Below the pieces are notes generated by a model. That model saw nothing but the letters and a program-made list of their open reading frames with translations, did not search any database and was not told the DNA's origin. Below, one piece after another: positions 36,834 to 47,561 of a stretch of 64,000 nucleotides of DNA. The stretch comes from Silurus meridionalis (taxonomy: Eukaryota; Chordata; Actinopteri; Siluriformes; Siluridae). The stretch is taken from positions 20,285,132-20,349,131 of the forward strand of contig NC_060885.1 of assembly GCF_014805685.1 (NCBI RefSeq). Reading direction: 5' to 3'. Each line of letters begins with the position of its first letter. Position 1 is the first letter of the stretch. Position numbers and translations under genes: made by a program.

Positions 36834-39800
36834 TTATCCAGAGTGACAAGATACAATTAAACATTTAAGCTTTAAGGCTCATGTGATGCTAAGACACAAG
36901 AGTAAACAGAATTTGTGATAGATACAAATGTTGATTCATGACTAATTTAAGCCAAATACAATGGACCCAGTGATTAAATGGTTAAAGAAAGAGACTCATG
37001 CTGTACACTGGTTATAAAGCAAAGCAGAGAAAGTATTTAGAGCCTGGTGGTTACAGCGAGAGAGAGAGAATGAGAGAATAAAAATAGAAGAGAATGATTG
37101 AGTACAAGAGGCATGACAGGAACCACTGACTCTTTCCCATCTGTTTGTTCTATTACCATAATTCAAAATTATGTATGTGTCTGAGAGAAAAACTGAGAGA
37201 TATGAAAAAAAGAGGGCATTCTTGGTTACTTATGATATAATAAAAGCAGTTTATTTATTACTAATACTTACTAACAATATGATAACACTTTTATTGATGG
37301 TAGTAGATACCTCTGTTACTCACACTGATGCTGAAGTGTCATTCAGTTTTTTCTTTGGCATAATGTAAGAATATAAGCAGGGTAAAGTATGTAATTGTTA
37401 CTAGTTGATGTTACATACTTTTAACTGATACTAGGTTAATAAAGTGTCTATTTTCAGGGTATTATTTCCTGCATGTGTGCTCCCATGTTCACCAATACCT
37501 ATGATACACTATATGATCAAAAGTATGTGGACACTCAGGAGAGGTTTTTGGAACTGCGTAGTTCGGGATGTTTAATATGGGTATTGGTCAGGTGTCCACA
37601 TACTTTTTGGCCACATGGTGTAAAATCACAGTAGATGTTTTTTTAACCACCTTTCCCATGTATCCACAATATATGTGCATGTTAGATTTATAGAGGAAAT
37701 ATGAATGTTGTTTCATACTTAATGAATGTTTGCATTACAGGCAAGAAGCCAAAGCTAAAGCTATCACTAAAGCTAGCTCTAAGTCTAAACCTGCCAACTC
37801 AGCTACAGCCAAAAGGTAACCTTGGTAAAATTGGTGGAAATTTGCAGAGAGATCAACATTGTACAGATGCTACCAAGTGTTTAGGCTGCTTATTTGACCA
37901 TTAGACTACATTTAGATACAATCAGACTAAATAAAAGTAAGGAAAAGCGGAAAAAGTCTATACAAACACTTCAAAAATGAGTGTTTTTAGGTCTCATTTA
38001 AATTGTGATTAATTAAGAGTGTGATATGGAAAGAAACCATTTCACACTAACACTTGTCCTTTCAAATCTGTCCCTTTCTTAGACTCACTACCGAGCGGCA
38101 GAAGAATTACTTCCTGGTTCACTCTGTGGCATGTTTAGGCACAGAGGTGCACCTAGCTGCCTGTCCTCTGGAGTTCAACCAGGCCAATGCCACTGGAAAC
38201 TGCCCAGGTGGTATGCCTGCTGTCGTCAGCTGTGTGCCTGGACCAGAGTATGCCCATAACCGCGCCATGAAGAAAAAACTCAAATCCTTGGTAGTATGCC
38301 ATGTGTATTACCTACATCTGTAGTGGTAATAAAGCCTCCAGACTATTCTTATTACTTATTTCCTTTTGATAGAGCACAGTGCGCCTGAAGGGTGGAGCAA
38401 AGCCAGGAGAAGGCCGTGTGGAGGTGCTGAAGGGAAGTGAATGGGGGACGGTGTGTGATGATCGCTGGAACATGCAGTCTGCCAGCGTGGTGTGCAGAGA
38501 ACTAGGCTATGGCTCCGCTAAGGAGGCACTTACTGGCGCTCGCATGGGGCAAGGTGTGATATAGAAAGACACCAAGCACATCTATAAAAATGTCTATGCT
38601 TATGTGACTCTGTGTGTGTGTGTGTGCTGCAGGCATAGGTCCGATCTACATGAATGAGGTCCAGTGCACAGGTCATGAGCGTTCTTTACGGAACTGCCAG
38701 TATAAGAACATCACTGAAGAAGACTGCAAGCACACAGAGGATGCTGCAGTCCGATGTAATGTGCCATACATGGGCTTTGAGAAAACGGTCAGAGCAACCC
38801 TTTTTTCACACTTACAAACACACACAGACACACACAACCACTAGCGGTGTAATGTAATAAAACTGATTGAATATACTGAATAGCTCTGTTTAACTTTCTA
38901 ACTTGTTAAGCGTCTTGGTACGCTGATATTTTTTTCTTTCATGTTTTCTCATGATCACGACTTCATTTCCTCCTGACAGATTTCTTGTGATCACTACAAT
39001 TTGCTTGTGATCTCAACATAAGAGATTGTGATTACAAAGTTATTTTCTTGTGATCTTGACATTGATTTCACGTGATCACGCAATAGTTTTCTCGATATAA
39101 CAGAAGTTGTTTTCTCATTTGCTCATAATCTTGACATAACATTGTTTCCTCCTGATCACTTTGCGACACAATTACATCATGCGATTACAATTCTGTTTAT
39201 GTTGGGAGCATGAGAAAATTAAGTCGTGATAACAAGAAAACTACTTTTGGTATGTGGAGAAAATCAAGTCGTGCTAATGAGAAAACAAGAAAGAAAATTA
39301 TACTATAATGCATGGCCTCTTAGGACTTCTGTATGTTGGTAATACAGAATAATGATCCTAAGCACTTCATATACTGTATTTCAATTCTATGGATTGGCTC
39401 ATATTGGGACATCTGGTGTTGAAACTGTGCAATTGCTGTTGATGCATAGATAATCCACATAAACATGACACAAATCACACAAGTTGTTCATTACACTTTT
39501 GCAGTGCAGCTCCTCGTGGCATGACTGATCTTTAAACCTGTAATAAACACTAATTAATACACATAAGGCAATGTGATGTTTGTAAAATTTGGTTAGTGTT
39601 ATTGTATATATTCTGATTGTGGTAGATTATTTTTAAAGAATTATTGTTTTGGGGGATTTTTTTGTCCCTTGTATTTCTGCATTATTAACATAGTCATCAG
39701 AAAGAAACTTCCTTTCATTACTTGACTATCAGCTGTATCAGTTTAATTAGGTGATTTCTGTTGCCTGATTAATATTCTGATACACTTAATAGTGTTATTA

Positions 39801-42800
39801 TTATTATCATTATTATTGTTGAGAAGACTAAAATTAGCAACTGAAGCATTGTAGAACAGTAGTGTATTTCATGCAGATTACTTCACATAATTAAGCAGTG
39901 TTCACTCCGGCTGCAGTATGCTCCTATGGGTAATGTACTGCTGAAATATTATAACTATTCAAAAAAACCCTACCCATAATATTTGCCAGTTATGTAAATG
40001 TTGTTAGAAATGACAAAACTGAATTAAACCTTTTCTAATTCGGAACCATTCAAGCCCTTCCATAAATACATTTATATTCAATTAGATTCCGACTCATAAC
40101 ATACATTACCCACAGTGCATCTGCTTTTCCAAGTCTTTCCTAACCCTTCTTCCTGTATAGCCATGCTGCTGTAGAGGAAGTTGACTCTCTCCTGCTTCTT
40201 TTCTTCTTCGGCTGTGTCCTGATCAGGTGCGTATCACAGGCGGTCGCACACGCTATGAAGGCCGCGTGGAAGTGTTGCGTACCAGCACTAATGGATCGCA
40301 ACACTGGGGTCTGATCTGCGGAGAAGGCTGGGGTACCAAGGAGGCCATGGTGGTGTGCAGACAGCTAGGCCTTGGATACTCCAACCATGGCATGCAAGTA
40401 GGACAATACTACTAACATTGGCAACCACTGTCCGCTTTGCGTAAACCTGTTCCTAAAATCCATCACTGACTCTTAACATATGACAAATCACTGCGCTAGT
40501 GACAAAACTACACTTACACTACACTACACTTACAGTAACGCATAGAAAAATAGAAGGGCAGCTTGTAGGTAGTGCAGGAAGAGACATGAACAGTTGTGTG
40601 ACTGTGTGGTGTAAATATATGTAATGACGTGATGTAGGCTCTGTGTACAGGTACGGCTTGTGGGTGGGCGGTCGGAGTATGAGGGGAGAGTGGAGGTTTG
40701 GGTGGGTCAGCGCTGGGGCAGTGTGTGCAGTGAGGGCTGGACCACCAAAGAAGCCATGGTGGCTTGCAAACAGCTAGGGCTGGGTTTCAGCATGCATGCT
40801 ATTACTGTGAGTACACACACACTCAGACACACAGACACACACAAATGAATTTCTTCTTTAATGAAAAGCAGTGATCCACAAATTGCGTACAAGTCTGCAT
40901 TATGGTACTTGGTTTTAGACTTCATTGTGCATTCATTGACCAGTTTTGACCTAATTTCTATCCATTGCTTCAGAGCACAGAGAACAATATATACAAGGTG
41001 GTATCAAAGGTTTCAAGACTAATTCGTAATGCGCCAACAGATGGCAGCTCAAAGTTGCACACAGAGTCACAGGGAGCACCGACCTTCATAAGCCAGTGTG
41101 CCAAAAGACATCATCCAGTGTACATCAGCAGCTGCAGCTGTATCAGCAGCATTTCATCATGGACAGCAGGTTAGAACAAATTCTGCTTGAAACGGGTCAA
41201 ATCTGCCACAGAGACATTTGACATGATTTGACAAGTTTACGGCGATGCTGAAATGAGTTGTTCGAGGTGTTTCAAGAGCGGAAGAACATCACTGAAAGAC
41301 TACGAGAGAGATCAGGAAGACACCATTGCAGAGATCAAGCATGAATCTCAGACGGTGCTTGAAACGCTTCGAGAAGAAGACTTCCAGGACATATTCCAGA
41401 AGTGGCAGCACTGGGAGCGCTGTATTGCTGTGCAAGGGGGCTATTCTGAAGGTGATAGGTTGTAAATGTAAATAAATAAAGAACTGTAAACAGAGCTAGA
41501 CTCAAATCCTTCTGATACCACCTTGAAGATATTAGGATCCATTGTTATGAGATCTGTTTAACTGCTAAAATCTACTGTTGAAGCAGCACATATACAGTAC
41601 AGGAAGTCCCCAAATTACAATGGAGATGCATTCCTATGACCCATCGTGAATTGAGAATATTGTAAGACGAAACATGGCCTAACAGACCCAGGAATCTTGA
41701 GGAATGGTAATCAGTGTAGGGTAGTATACAGTAACTTGTTAATAATTTAACAAATTACAGTATTTAATTAAGCAAAACAGAGCAATTTACATTACCGTAC
41801 TGTATAAACTATACAGTATAAATGTGTATATGTAGCAGCGTGGACGAGCGCCGATTGGAGGGTAGAGCATACGCTGCTACATTTACCTGCCATGCGAAAC
41901 TTTTACAATTGTGTTGTATCGCTTATTGTCATCGAAGAATTAAAAAAATTTAATTAGACCCATCGTAACTCGGAGACCATCTATATATACAGTGGTCTCC
42001 CAGAACTCGCGGGGGTAACGTTCTAAGACCTTACCTTAGTACCTTGGTACCTTGATGAATTCATCTAGACATTGTCACTTTAATACAAAAAATTTAAAAT
42101 GTATGAAATTTGTTAGTTAAAAAACATAGGTAAAATGTTATTCCTAACGAAAATGTTAAGATAATCCGCAACTTGCTGTTAGGTTCAAATGAGAACCGAC
42201 TTATTTTCCGAGCCGCGGGTTCCAAACTCGTGAATTATCTGGGGTTGACTGTATTCTTAAGCGAAAGGTAAATCTGTTTGGTGTTTTCTGTTCCTCCCAC
42301 CTTCACACATTTTTATTCAGTCCTCAAGAAATCAGCACAACAGTGTTTGTGTTTGTGTCATGTCCATTAAGGAAACGTGGTACTGGGATGGCAGTAATGT
42401 GACTAACATGGTGATGAGTGGTGTAAAGTGTACGGGAGAAGAACTGGATCTCAGCCAGTGCCAGAAACACAAAACCGTCACCTGCCAGAAAACAGCCACA
42501 CGGTTTGCCGCAGGGGTTATCTGCTCAGAGAGTGAGTCAGCATAAAAATACACCCTAACACACATATATGCACACAGCATAGGATTGCATGTATGACAAT
42601 TCATTTGGTTTGTAACAGTTTAAAACAAAATGAGGGTGCTTTAAAAACAAAATAGGTGTGACAGAAGATGGCTGCACAGATAAAAAAAAAAAACCAATAA
42701 TATATGATGATATGATGATATGTAGCAGGTTTATAGGCTGTTGACATGGAAACACTTGGCATCTTATAAATCTGTCTTATATCATCTTATATCTGTCATA

Positions 42801-45800
42801 AAACAAGATAACCAGATCATTTCGATCAAAGAATCCTCTCAGTATAAACATTAGGTCTAAAGCCCAATCAGTCTTAGTCTAATGCTATATATGTCATTTA
42901 GCCTGCAAAAAGTTTGTGATTATTTTTGTTTAGTTTGTCAGTATAGTAAATATATATGTGATGGCGTATATCTGTTTTCCCTCAGCTGCGTCTGATCTGG
43001 TTCTGAACGCACCCCTGGTGCAGCAGACAGCATATATCGAAGACCGTCCTCTGCATATGCTGTACTGCGCTGCAGAGGAGGACTGTCTGTCTAAAAGTGC
43101 AGCAAAAGTTAACTGGCCATATGGTCACCGCCGCCTGCTTCGCTTCTCCTCACAGATCCACAACATTGGCCGTGCTGATTTCAGGCCTAAAGCTGGACGT
43201 CACTCCTGGGTCTGGCATGCATGTCATGGGTAACCATTAGCTGTGTTATATTTTGGGCTGGAGGGAAGTAGTTATTTTTTGCAGCCTTTTTTTTTTTTTT
43301 TTACTAAAGAATGCATTTAAGAAAAATGCATAATGTGTGTTACTGTGTGGCTGTGTAGGCATTATCACAGCATGGATATCTTCACTCATTATGACTTGTT
43401 GAGTGTAAATGGTACCAAGGTGGCAGAGGGACACAAAGCTAGCTTCTGTTTAGAAGACAGCGAATGTCAGGAGGGTAAGACAATCCAAAACACACATGCA
43501 CACACATACACAAATATAGACTAGATATTAGTATGGCTAATCTCTAAATGACGCACTGGTATGTGTCAATATTGCAGGTGTTTCCAAGCGCTATGAATGT
43601 GCTAATTTTGGAGATCAGGGCATCACAGTAGGATGCTGGGATCTGTACCGGCATGACATCGACTGCCAGTGGATCGACATCACCGATGTAAAACCAGGAA
43701 ATTACATCATGCAGGTTAAACCTTCTGTTTTGCAAAACATTTTGTGTGTATAATAATAACTATTGCTAAAAACGCAATATAATAATGCATGGCATTACAG
43801 AGAGAGAGTCATTTTACATATGGAGAGTCAAAACCATTTTACTAAAGCAAGAAACCCAGTCAAGACTCCAAACCTCTACACTACAACCACATCTGTGCCA
43901 CTGACATCATCTGGAGCAGTTCAGAATCAATATTTGTCTAATAAAATGAAAAATTATAAAAACATTAAAAATGCAACCTACTCAGCAGAGATGCAGACTC
44001 ATAATCTGATGCTGTAATCCAGTGGTACCGCTCGTATTCACTGGTCTGGAAGTGGTGAACAAACTCTTTCCTGGGCTGAGACAAGCTAGCTAGCTTCGGG
44101 GTTGGCCGACCTCTCCTCACGATGTCTAGCTTTTCTTGAAAATGGATTTTTAAGTATGTCCGAGACCAAATCAATTTCTCTTCCTCCGTAGGCATAAAAA
44201 AAAGTCTAATTTGGACGTATTAATATGTGCACATAGCACATAGAGGCTGAAATCTGATCTAACATCCACATACACATACTGGAAGAAGTGCAGCCAAGAG
44301 AAACGCTACGAAATGAAATCAATAAACTGTTGGGAATAAATTAATACAATTTCATGGAACAAATATTAGAATTGAGGTTGTGAATGTAGGTCAGTGCTTC
44401 TGATAGTGTTTAGGCCAGCAGAGAAGGCTTTGCTGGCCCTGACCGCCCGCCACTGGTTCTTTATATGTGTAAGTTTGTCCCTAATGAGCGAGCCGTTGGC
44501 GACATTGGCAAGGAAAAAGTCCCTAGGATAACATAAGGAAAAAACCTTGAGAGGAACCACACTTGAGAGGGAACCCATTATAATAATGCACCATTGTGTT
44601 CTATGTGCATCATGGTCTAAGATTTTTCACTGTATTTATTGAATGTGTTACTGTATATTCTACGAATATATACTCTGTGAAACAATATTTATTCCAAGCT
44701 TAATGTGTTTTGTATTGTTGCTGTTTCAGGTTGTGATAAATCCTAATTTCGAGGTGTCTGAGAGCGACTACACAAATAACGCCATGAAATGCAACTGCAA
44801 ATATGATGGCCACAGGATTTGGTTTCATAACTGTCACACCGGTGAGAGTTCTTTTTTTTATAGCTTTGTCCACAAGTACACTTTCATACTGTAAATCCGG
44901 AATGTGTTATGTACCGCTTAAAAACATAGTAAACTTATGCCAGCAACACACACACACACAGACAGAGTTCACAGAGTTCACGTTCACAATCCCAACCACC
45001 TTCGAGATAGATATTTGTCTTCTTATTTACCTGTCCTTTTACATCTTCCTTCTTTTCTATGTGATTAGAGGTAGGTAACGCTGACTATAAGTCTCTGAGA
45101 ATGACGAAACATCATGTAGTACAAAAACAAGTATATGTAATAAAATAAATGAAAGAACCAAAGAACAAAAAAATAATAAAACAGGCCAAGTACCAAATAT
45201 TATCATCATTACTATTACTATATAATTCTATTACAGAGTTTAGAAGCAAGATGAATAGAATGTGTTTTTTTCCTATTGAATTGACTGCAGCCCTTCCTCA
45301 ACTGTGCAAAGTGTTTTATCTGACATAAGCAAGACTTTGCAAACTTAAAGACACAGCCAGTAATACTTTACAACAATCCAGTTTCAAATTGATGATAGCA
45401 CTCACTAGCTTCTGCATCATGTAGAATTAGATTACATTGTTTTTGTGTGTCCCCGTTTTAGAGACTTGCATAGGAATCTGATTTAGTGTTACACCAAGAA
45501 CTAAGCAGTCAATCTGAATGGTATAATCTTTGTAACACTTACAGCTAGTGTTGAAGTTTTAAAGTAGTCTTTCTGGTCTTTCAAGATTTTCTGTCTTTTA
45601 CAGACTTTTTCTTTTTACATAACTATGCAACTACACCTGGTCAAACTGATAAGTGTCATTACACTGTGTTAATGTGGCTGTGGAGATTTGCCCATTCTTC
45701 CATAACCTGGAGCAGTCTACATTCAAATTCATCCATTTCATGCCAGTTCTTCTACACCAACCTTGGAAATCCGTGTCTTCATGGATTTCACTTTGTGCAC

Positions 45801-46128
45801 AGGGCATTGCCATGTGATCTCACAGAAAACAAATAATTCTAATTTTACATTCTAAACAATTGCATGCATCCAGCTTTGTAGCAAAGGTTTAGCGTAGACA
45901 GTCGAGGGTATGATGGTCAGGTGTCCTCATGCTTTTGACTATACCCGGTATGTATTGTCAGCATAGGCATAAACGCCTAATTATTTTCGTGTGCATGAAA
46001 TTATTGTTGACTGTCACTGACCCACTTTTTGTTTGGTGTTTCATATCCTGACAGGTGATGCTTTCAGTGAGGAGGCAGAGAGGAGGTTTGAGAAATACCC
46101 TGGACAGATCAATAATGAGATCTCCTAA
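32307..46128 (+). CDS. loxl3: lysyl oxidase homolog 3 with alternative exons
   Basis: Secreted copper amine oxidase that deaminates lysines in collagen and elastin. Exons: 32307-32625, 32729-32892, 33305-33516, 35437-35493, 37741-37815, 38083-38290, 38373-38553, 38633-38787, 40227-40397 or 40651-40806, 42372-42531, 42986-43229, 43359-43474, 43578-43714, 44730-44841, 46055-46128; all phases agree. With the first SRCR4 version the protein is 794 aa (human LOXL3 is 753). A signal peptide ([14 protein letters not shown]) is followed by four SRCR domains, then the catalytic domain: copper site [11 protein letters not shown], quinone lysine in DVKPGNY (about K726) and partner tyrosine in CKYDGHRIW (about Y758). 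The DVKPG lysine plus convergence with htra2, as in human 2p13, supports LOXL3 over LOXL2. Fish have a/b copies; b is likely but unproven. Confidence 0.95.
34279..34331. repeat. (CA)n microsatellite
   Basis: CA dinucleotide run of about 52 bases in a loxl3 intron. Confidence 0.95.
35437..35493 (+). other. loxl3: loxl3 cassette exon 1 within SRCR2 (57 bp)
   Basis: Acceptor TATCTCCTGCAG, donor CAG then GTATCA, both phase 2. Encodes about 19 residues ([19 protein letters not shown]). Skipping this exon and the next joins 33516 to 38083 in frame and restores [17 protein letters not shown], as in compact LOXL3 proteins. It carries an RKR basic cluster. Confidence 0.75.
36752..36823. repeat. (TA)n microsatellite
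   Basis: TA run of about 72 bases followed by T11, in a loxl3 intron. Confidence 0.95.
37506..37621. mobile_element. 116-bp MITE with Tc1-like termini
   Basis: Ends ACACTATATGATCAAAAGTA and TACTTTTTGGCCACATGGTG T are imperfect inverted repeats that continue inward (TGTGGACACTC against AGGTGTCCACA). The ends match the Tc1-like family seen elsewhere in the window, but the whole interior has been lost. It lies 120 bases upstream of cassette exon 2. Confidence 0.8.
37741..37815 (+). other. loxl3: loxl3 cassette exon 2 within SRCR2 (75 bp)
   Basis: Acceptor GTTTGCATTACAG, donor AAAAG then GTAACC, phase 2 at both ends. Encodes a 25-residue Lys/Ala/Ser-rich stretch ([20 protein letters not shown] then ATAKR) with near-repeats of KA. 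Symmetric with the preceding cassette, so either or both can be skipped without shifting the frame. Confidence 0.7.
38905..39340. mobile_element. non-autonomous element with GTTTTCTCATGATCACGAC motifs
   Basis: Left CTTTCATGTTTTCTCATGAT and right CTCATTAGCACGACTTGATT (complement of 39225-39300) are inverted partners. Internal TCTTGTGATC motifs recur at least five times in both orientations. No coding. A recognised type of fish MITE; superfamily not assigned. Confidence 0.6.
40227..40397 (+). other. loxl3: loxl3 SRCR4 first-half exon, version A (171 bp)
   Basis: Flanked by CTGATCAG and GTAGGA, phase 0 at both ends. Encodes 57 residues: [15 protein letters not shown], then [19 protein letters not shown] and [13 protein letters not shown]. 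The longer hairpin insert (RTSTNGSQ) and SNHG ending resemble the mammalian LOXL3 sequence. Joins ETWYWD at 42372. Confidence 0.9.
40651..40806 (+). other. loxl3: loxl3 SRCR4 first-half exon, version B (156 bp)
   Basis: Flanked by CTGTGTACAG and GTGAGT, phase 0 at both ends. Encodes 52 residues: [34 protein letters not shown] and [13 protein letters not shown]. It covers exactly the same half-domain as version A, keeps both cysteines, and also joins ETWYWD at 42372 in frame. The two exons are separated by 253 bases. Confidence 0.9.
40994..41525 (+). mobile_element. internally deleted mariner-like element
   Basis: Termini CAAGGTGGTATCA and TGATACCACCTTG are exact inverted repeats. The 3' half keeps the end of a transposase-like frame ([34 protein letters not shown] stop at 41463-41465), resembling the C-terminus of mariner-type transposases. 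The catalytic core is deleted. It lies in the loxl3 intron directly after SRCR4 version B. Confidence 0.75.
41598..41990. mobile_element. MITE related to the mavs-intron element
   Basis: Left AGGAAGTCCCCAAATTACAA and right CCATCGTAACTCGGAGACCA are approximate inverted copies of the same family as 21213-21731. It contains CCCATCGTGAATTGAG near the left end as well. No coding. Confidence 0.55.
41988..42253. mobile_element. mariner-like MITE
   Basis: Starts TACAGTGGTCTCCCAGAACT CGCGGGGG and ends CGTGAATTATCTGGGGTTGA CTGTA, imperfect inverted termini. Abuts the previous element, giving a nest of three DNA elements between 40994 and 42253 in one loxl3 intron. Confidence 0.55.
44505..44585 (+). 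repeat. fragment of the 3675-3910 repeat family
   Basis: GGCAAGGAAAAAGTCCCTAG and AAAAACCTTGAGAGGAACCA, then GAGAGGGAACCCATTATAAT, correspond to blocks of the repeat at 3780-3870. Intronic in loxl3. Confidence 0.5.
45600..45955 (-). mobile_element. Tc1-like remnant, antisense
   Basis: On the minus strand GGCAATGCCCTGTGCACAAA encodes the NxPVHK block of the Tc1-like transposase, as at 11190 on the plus strand. The right end GATGGTCAGGTGTCCTCATG is the family terminus. Heavily degraded. Confidence 0.65.
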
Positions 46129-46524
46129 TCCAGCAGATCATTTCATCATTGCACCTTTTAATATGGACTGGATCATATATAGTATATTAGCCAGGTTACA
46201 GAGTAGGGATCTCTCTAACGCTTTTCATGTACACACTCAAGGACACTGAAATATTGTTTTATCACAGTTATCATACATGTACCTCATTTGTAGGTAACAA
46301 CATGGGCATTAGTCTTTTTAGATATAATAATCAGAACATAACCCAATCTAGTGTCTACCAGGCATTTATTCACTCCATAAGCATAGTTTATGTTCATGGT
46401 GCTATGTGCTGACTGCCAAAAACGCTTGAGGACAGCATTATTATACAAGTATTACACAACAATGTGCAAATGTGATAGCTGTCTTCAAATGTTCTACTTG
46501 AATAATGTGTTTTCATCACACAGG

Positions 46525-46530
46525 AATAAA
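46525..46530 (+). terminator. loxl3: poly(A) signal of loxl3
   Basis: AATAAA about 400 bases after the loxl3 stop. It is the first clear signal, giving a short 3'UTR that does not reach the converging htra2 transcript. Confidence 0.55.
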
Positions 46531-46539
46531 GCTGAAACA

Positions 46540-47255
46540 GCTATTCCTCAAAACAATACATAAAGTAATAGAATCGTAAAAACGGTATCATAAAAAATAT
46601 TTCCTATAATGCTATTCTTACTGAGGGTCTTACAGAGACAGACCCATCAAAGTAATGAAGGTTTTTTCTTTAATCAAAGGGTTCATTAATGTTTTTGGAT
46701 GTTTCTGGGTTCAAACTCATTATGTACTTTTATGCAGGTATTGTAAAATTATGTTACATATTCATGTGGTATTTTTAATGAAAACCTTATTTATACTTTA
46801 CATGAATCACAGTTTGTTTTTTTTTACTTTTAATTATACACACCTAAGTAAAATGCTTTCTAATTTATAAACTTTTGCTGACTGGCTCCTGACTATTCAT
46901 GTCGCTTTTTTAATCGTTTTATCCTTTTTCCCCCAAATAGTATTGTAGTCAAATGTAGGCAAACGTGTGCATTAGCAACCTGATATACGGTACAGAGTGT
47001 TGCTAAGGAGCACTCATGGTCTTCTGAAAACTTACGAGACTCATATCTCAAACACTATTTCATACATAGCCATTTGCTGCTACTTTAAAGAAAGATACGT
47101 CGGATTAAAACTCCCTCCGTCACATATATAGCGATAGCCAAGTTCAGTCATAAGAAATTGGGGCTGCTGAACTTTCTAGTTTTAATTTGGGCGAATTTTA
47201 AGAGAAGAAAATATAAAGCGATATAATGTAATATAAAGTGTGTCAATGTGTCAAT
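46540..47255. other. gap between convergent loxl3 and htra2 ends
   Basis: AT-rich non-coding sequence between the two poly(A) signals. No other feature recognised. Confidence 0.5.
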
Positions 47256-47259
47256 ACTG

Positions 47260-47265
47260 TTTATT
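47260..47265 (-). terminator. htra2: poly(A) signal of htra2
   Basis: TTTATT on the plus strand (AATAAA on the minus strand) about 300 bases after the htra2 stop. Confidence 0.5.
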
Positions 47266-47561
47266 TGTACAAATGTTAAAACACAAACCAATTTATTCTC
47301 AGGTCTAACGCTCAATTGTGCTCATGACATTTCGATGACTTCATGTATCAGTCATTTACACATTGATGCCTGTTCAAAAAAAAAGATTAGCCGTTGCAAA
47401 CTGGTTCATTAATAAATGAATCCTATGAACCACAGAGCATGTGACCTTTTCAAATTAAGTTCAAACTCATTTCTAACATACACTTAAACCTGGTCATTTC
47501 AAACCTGTTAGAAAAAATGTATATTCAGCATTTTTTCCATAAGCCAAAATACTGAAGTTTG

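Noticed and set aside
37171..37368. 65-codon frame in a loxl3 intron
   Set aside because: No homology recognised, AT-driven composition, no splice phase compatible with loxl3.
41253..41465. 70-codon frame (ending GGYSEGDRL) as a gene
   Set aside because: It is the C-terminal leftover of a mariner-like transposase inside inverted ends.
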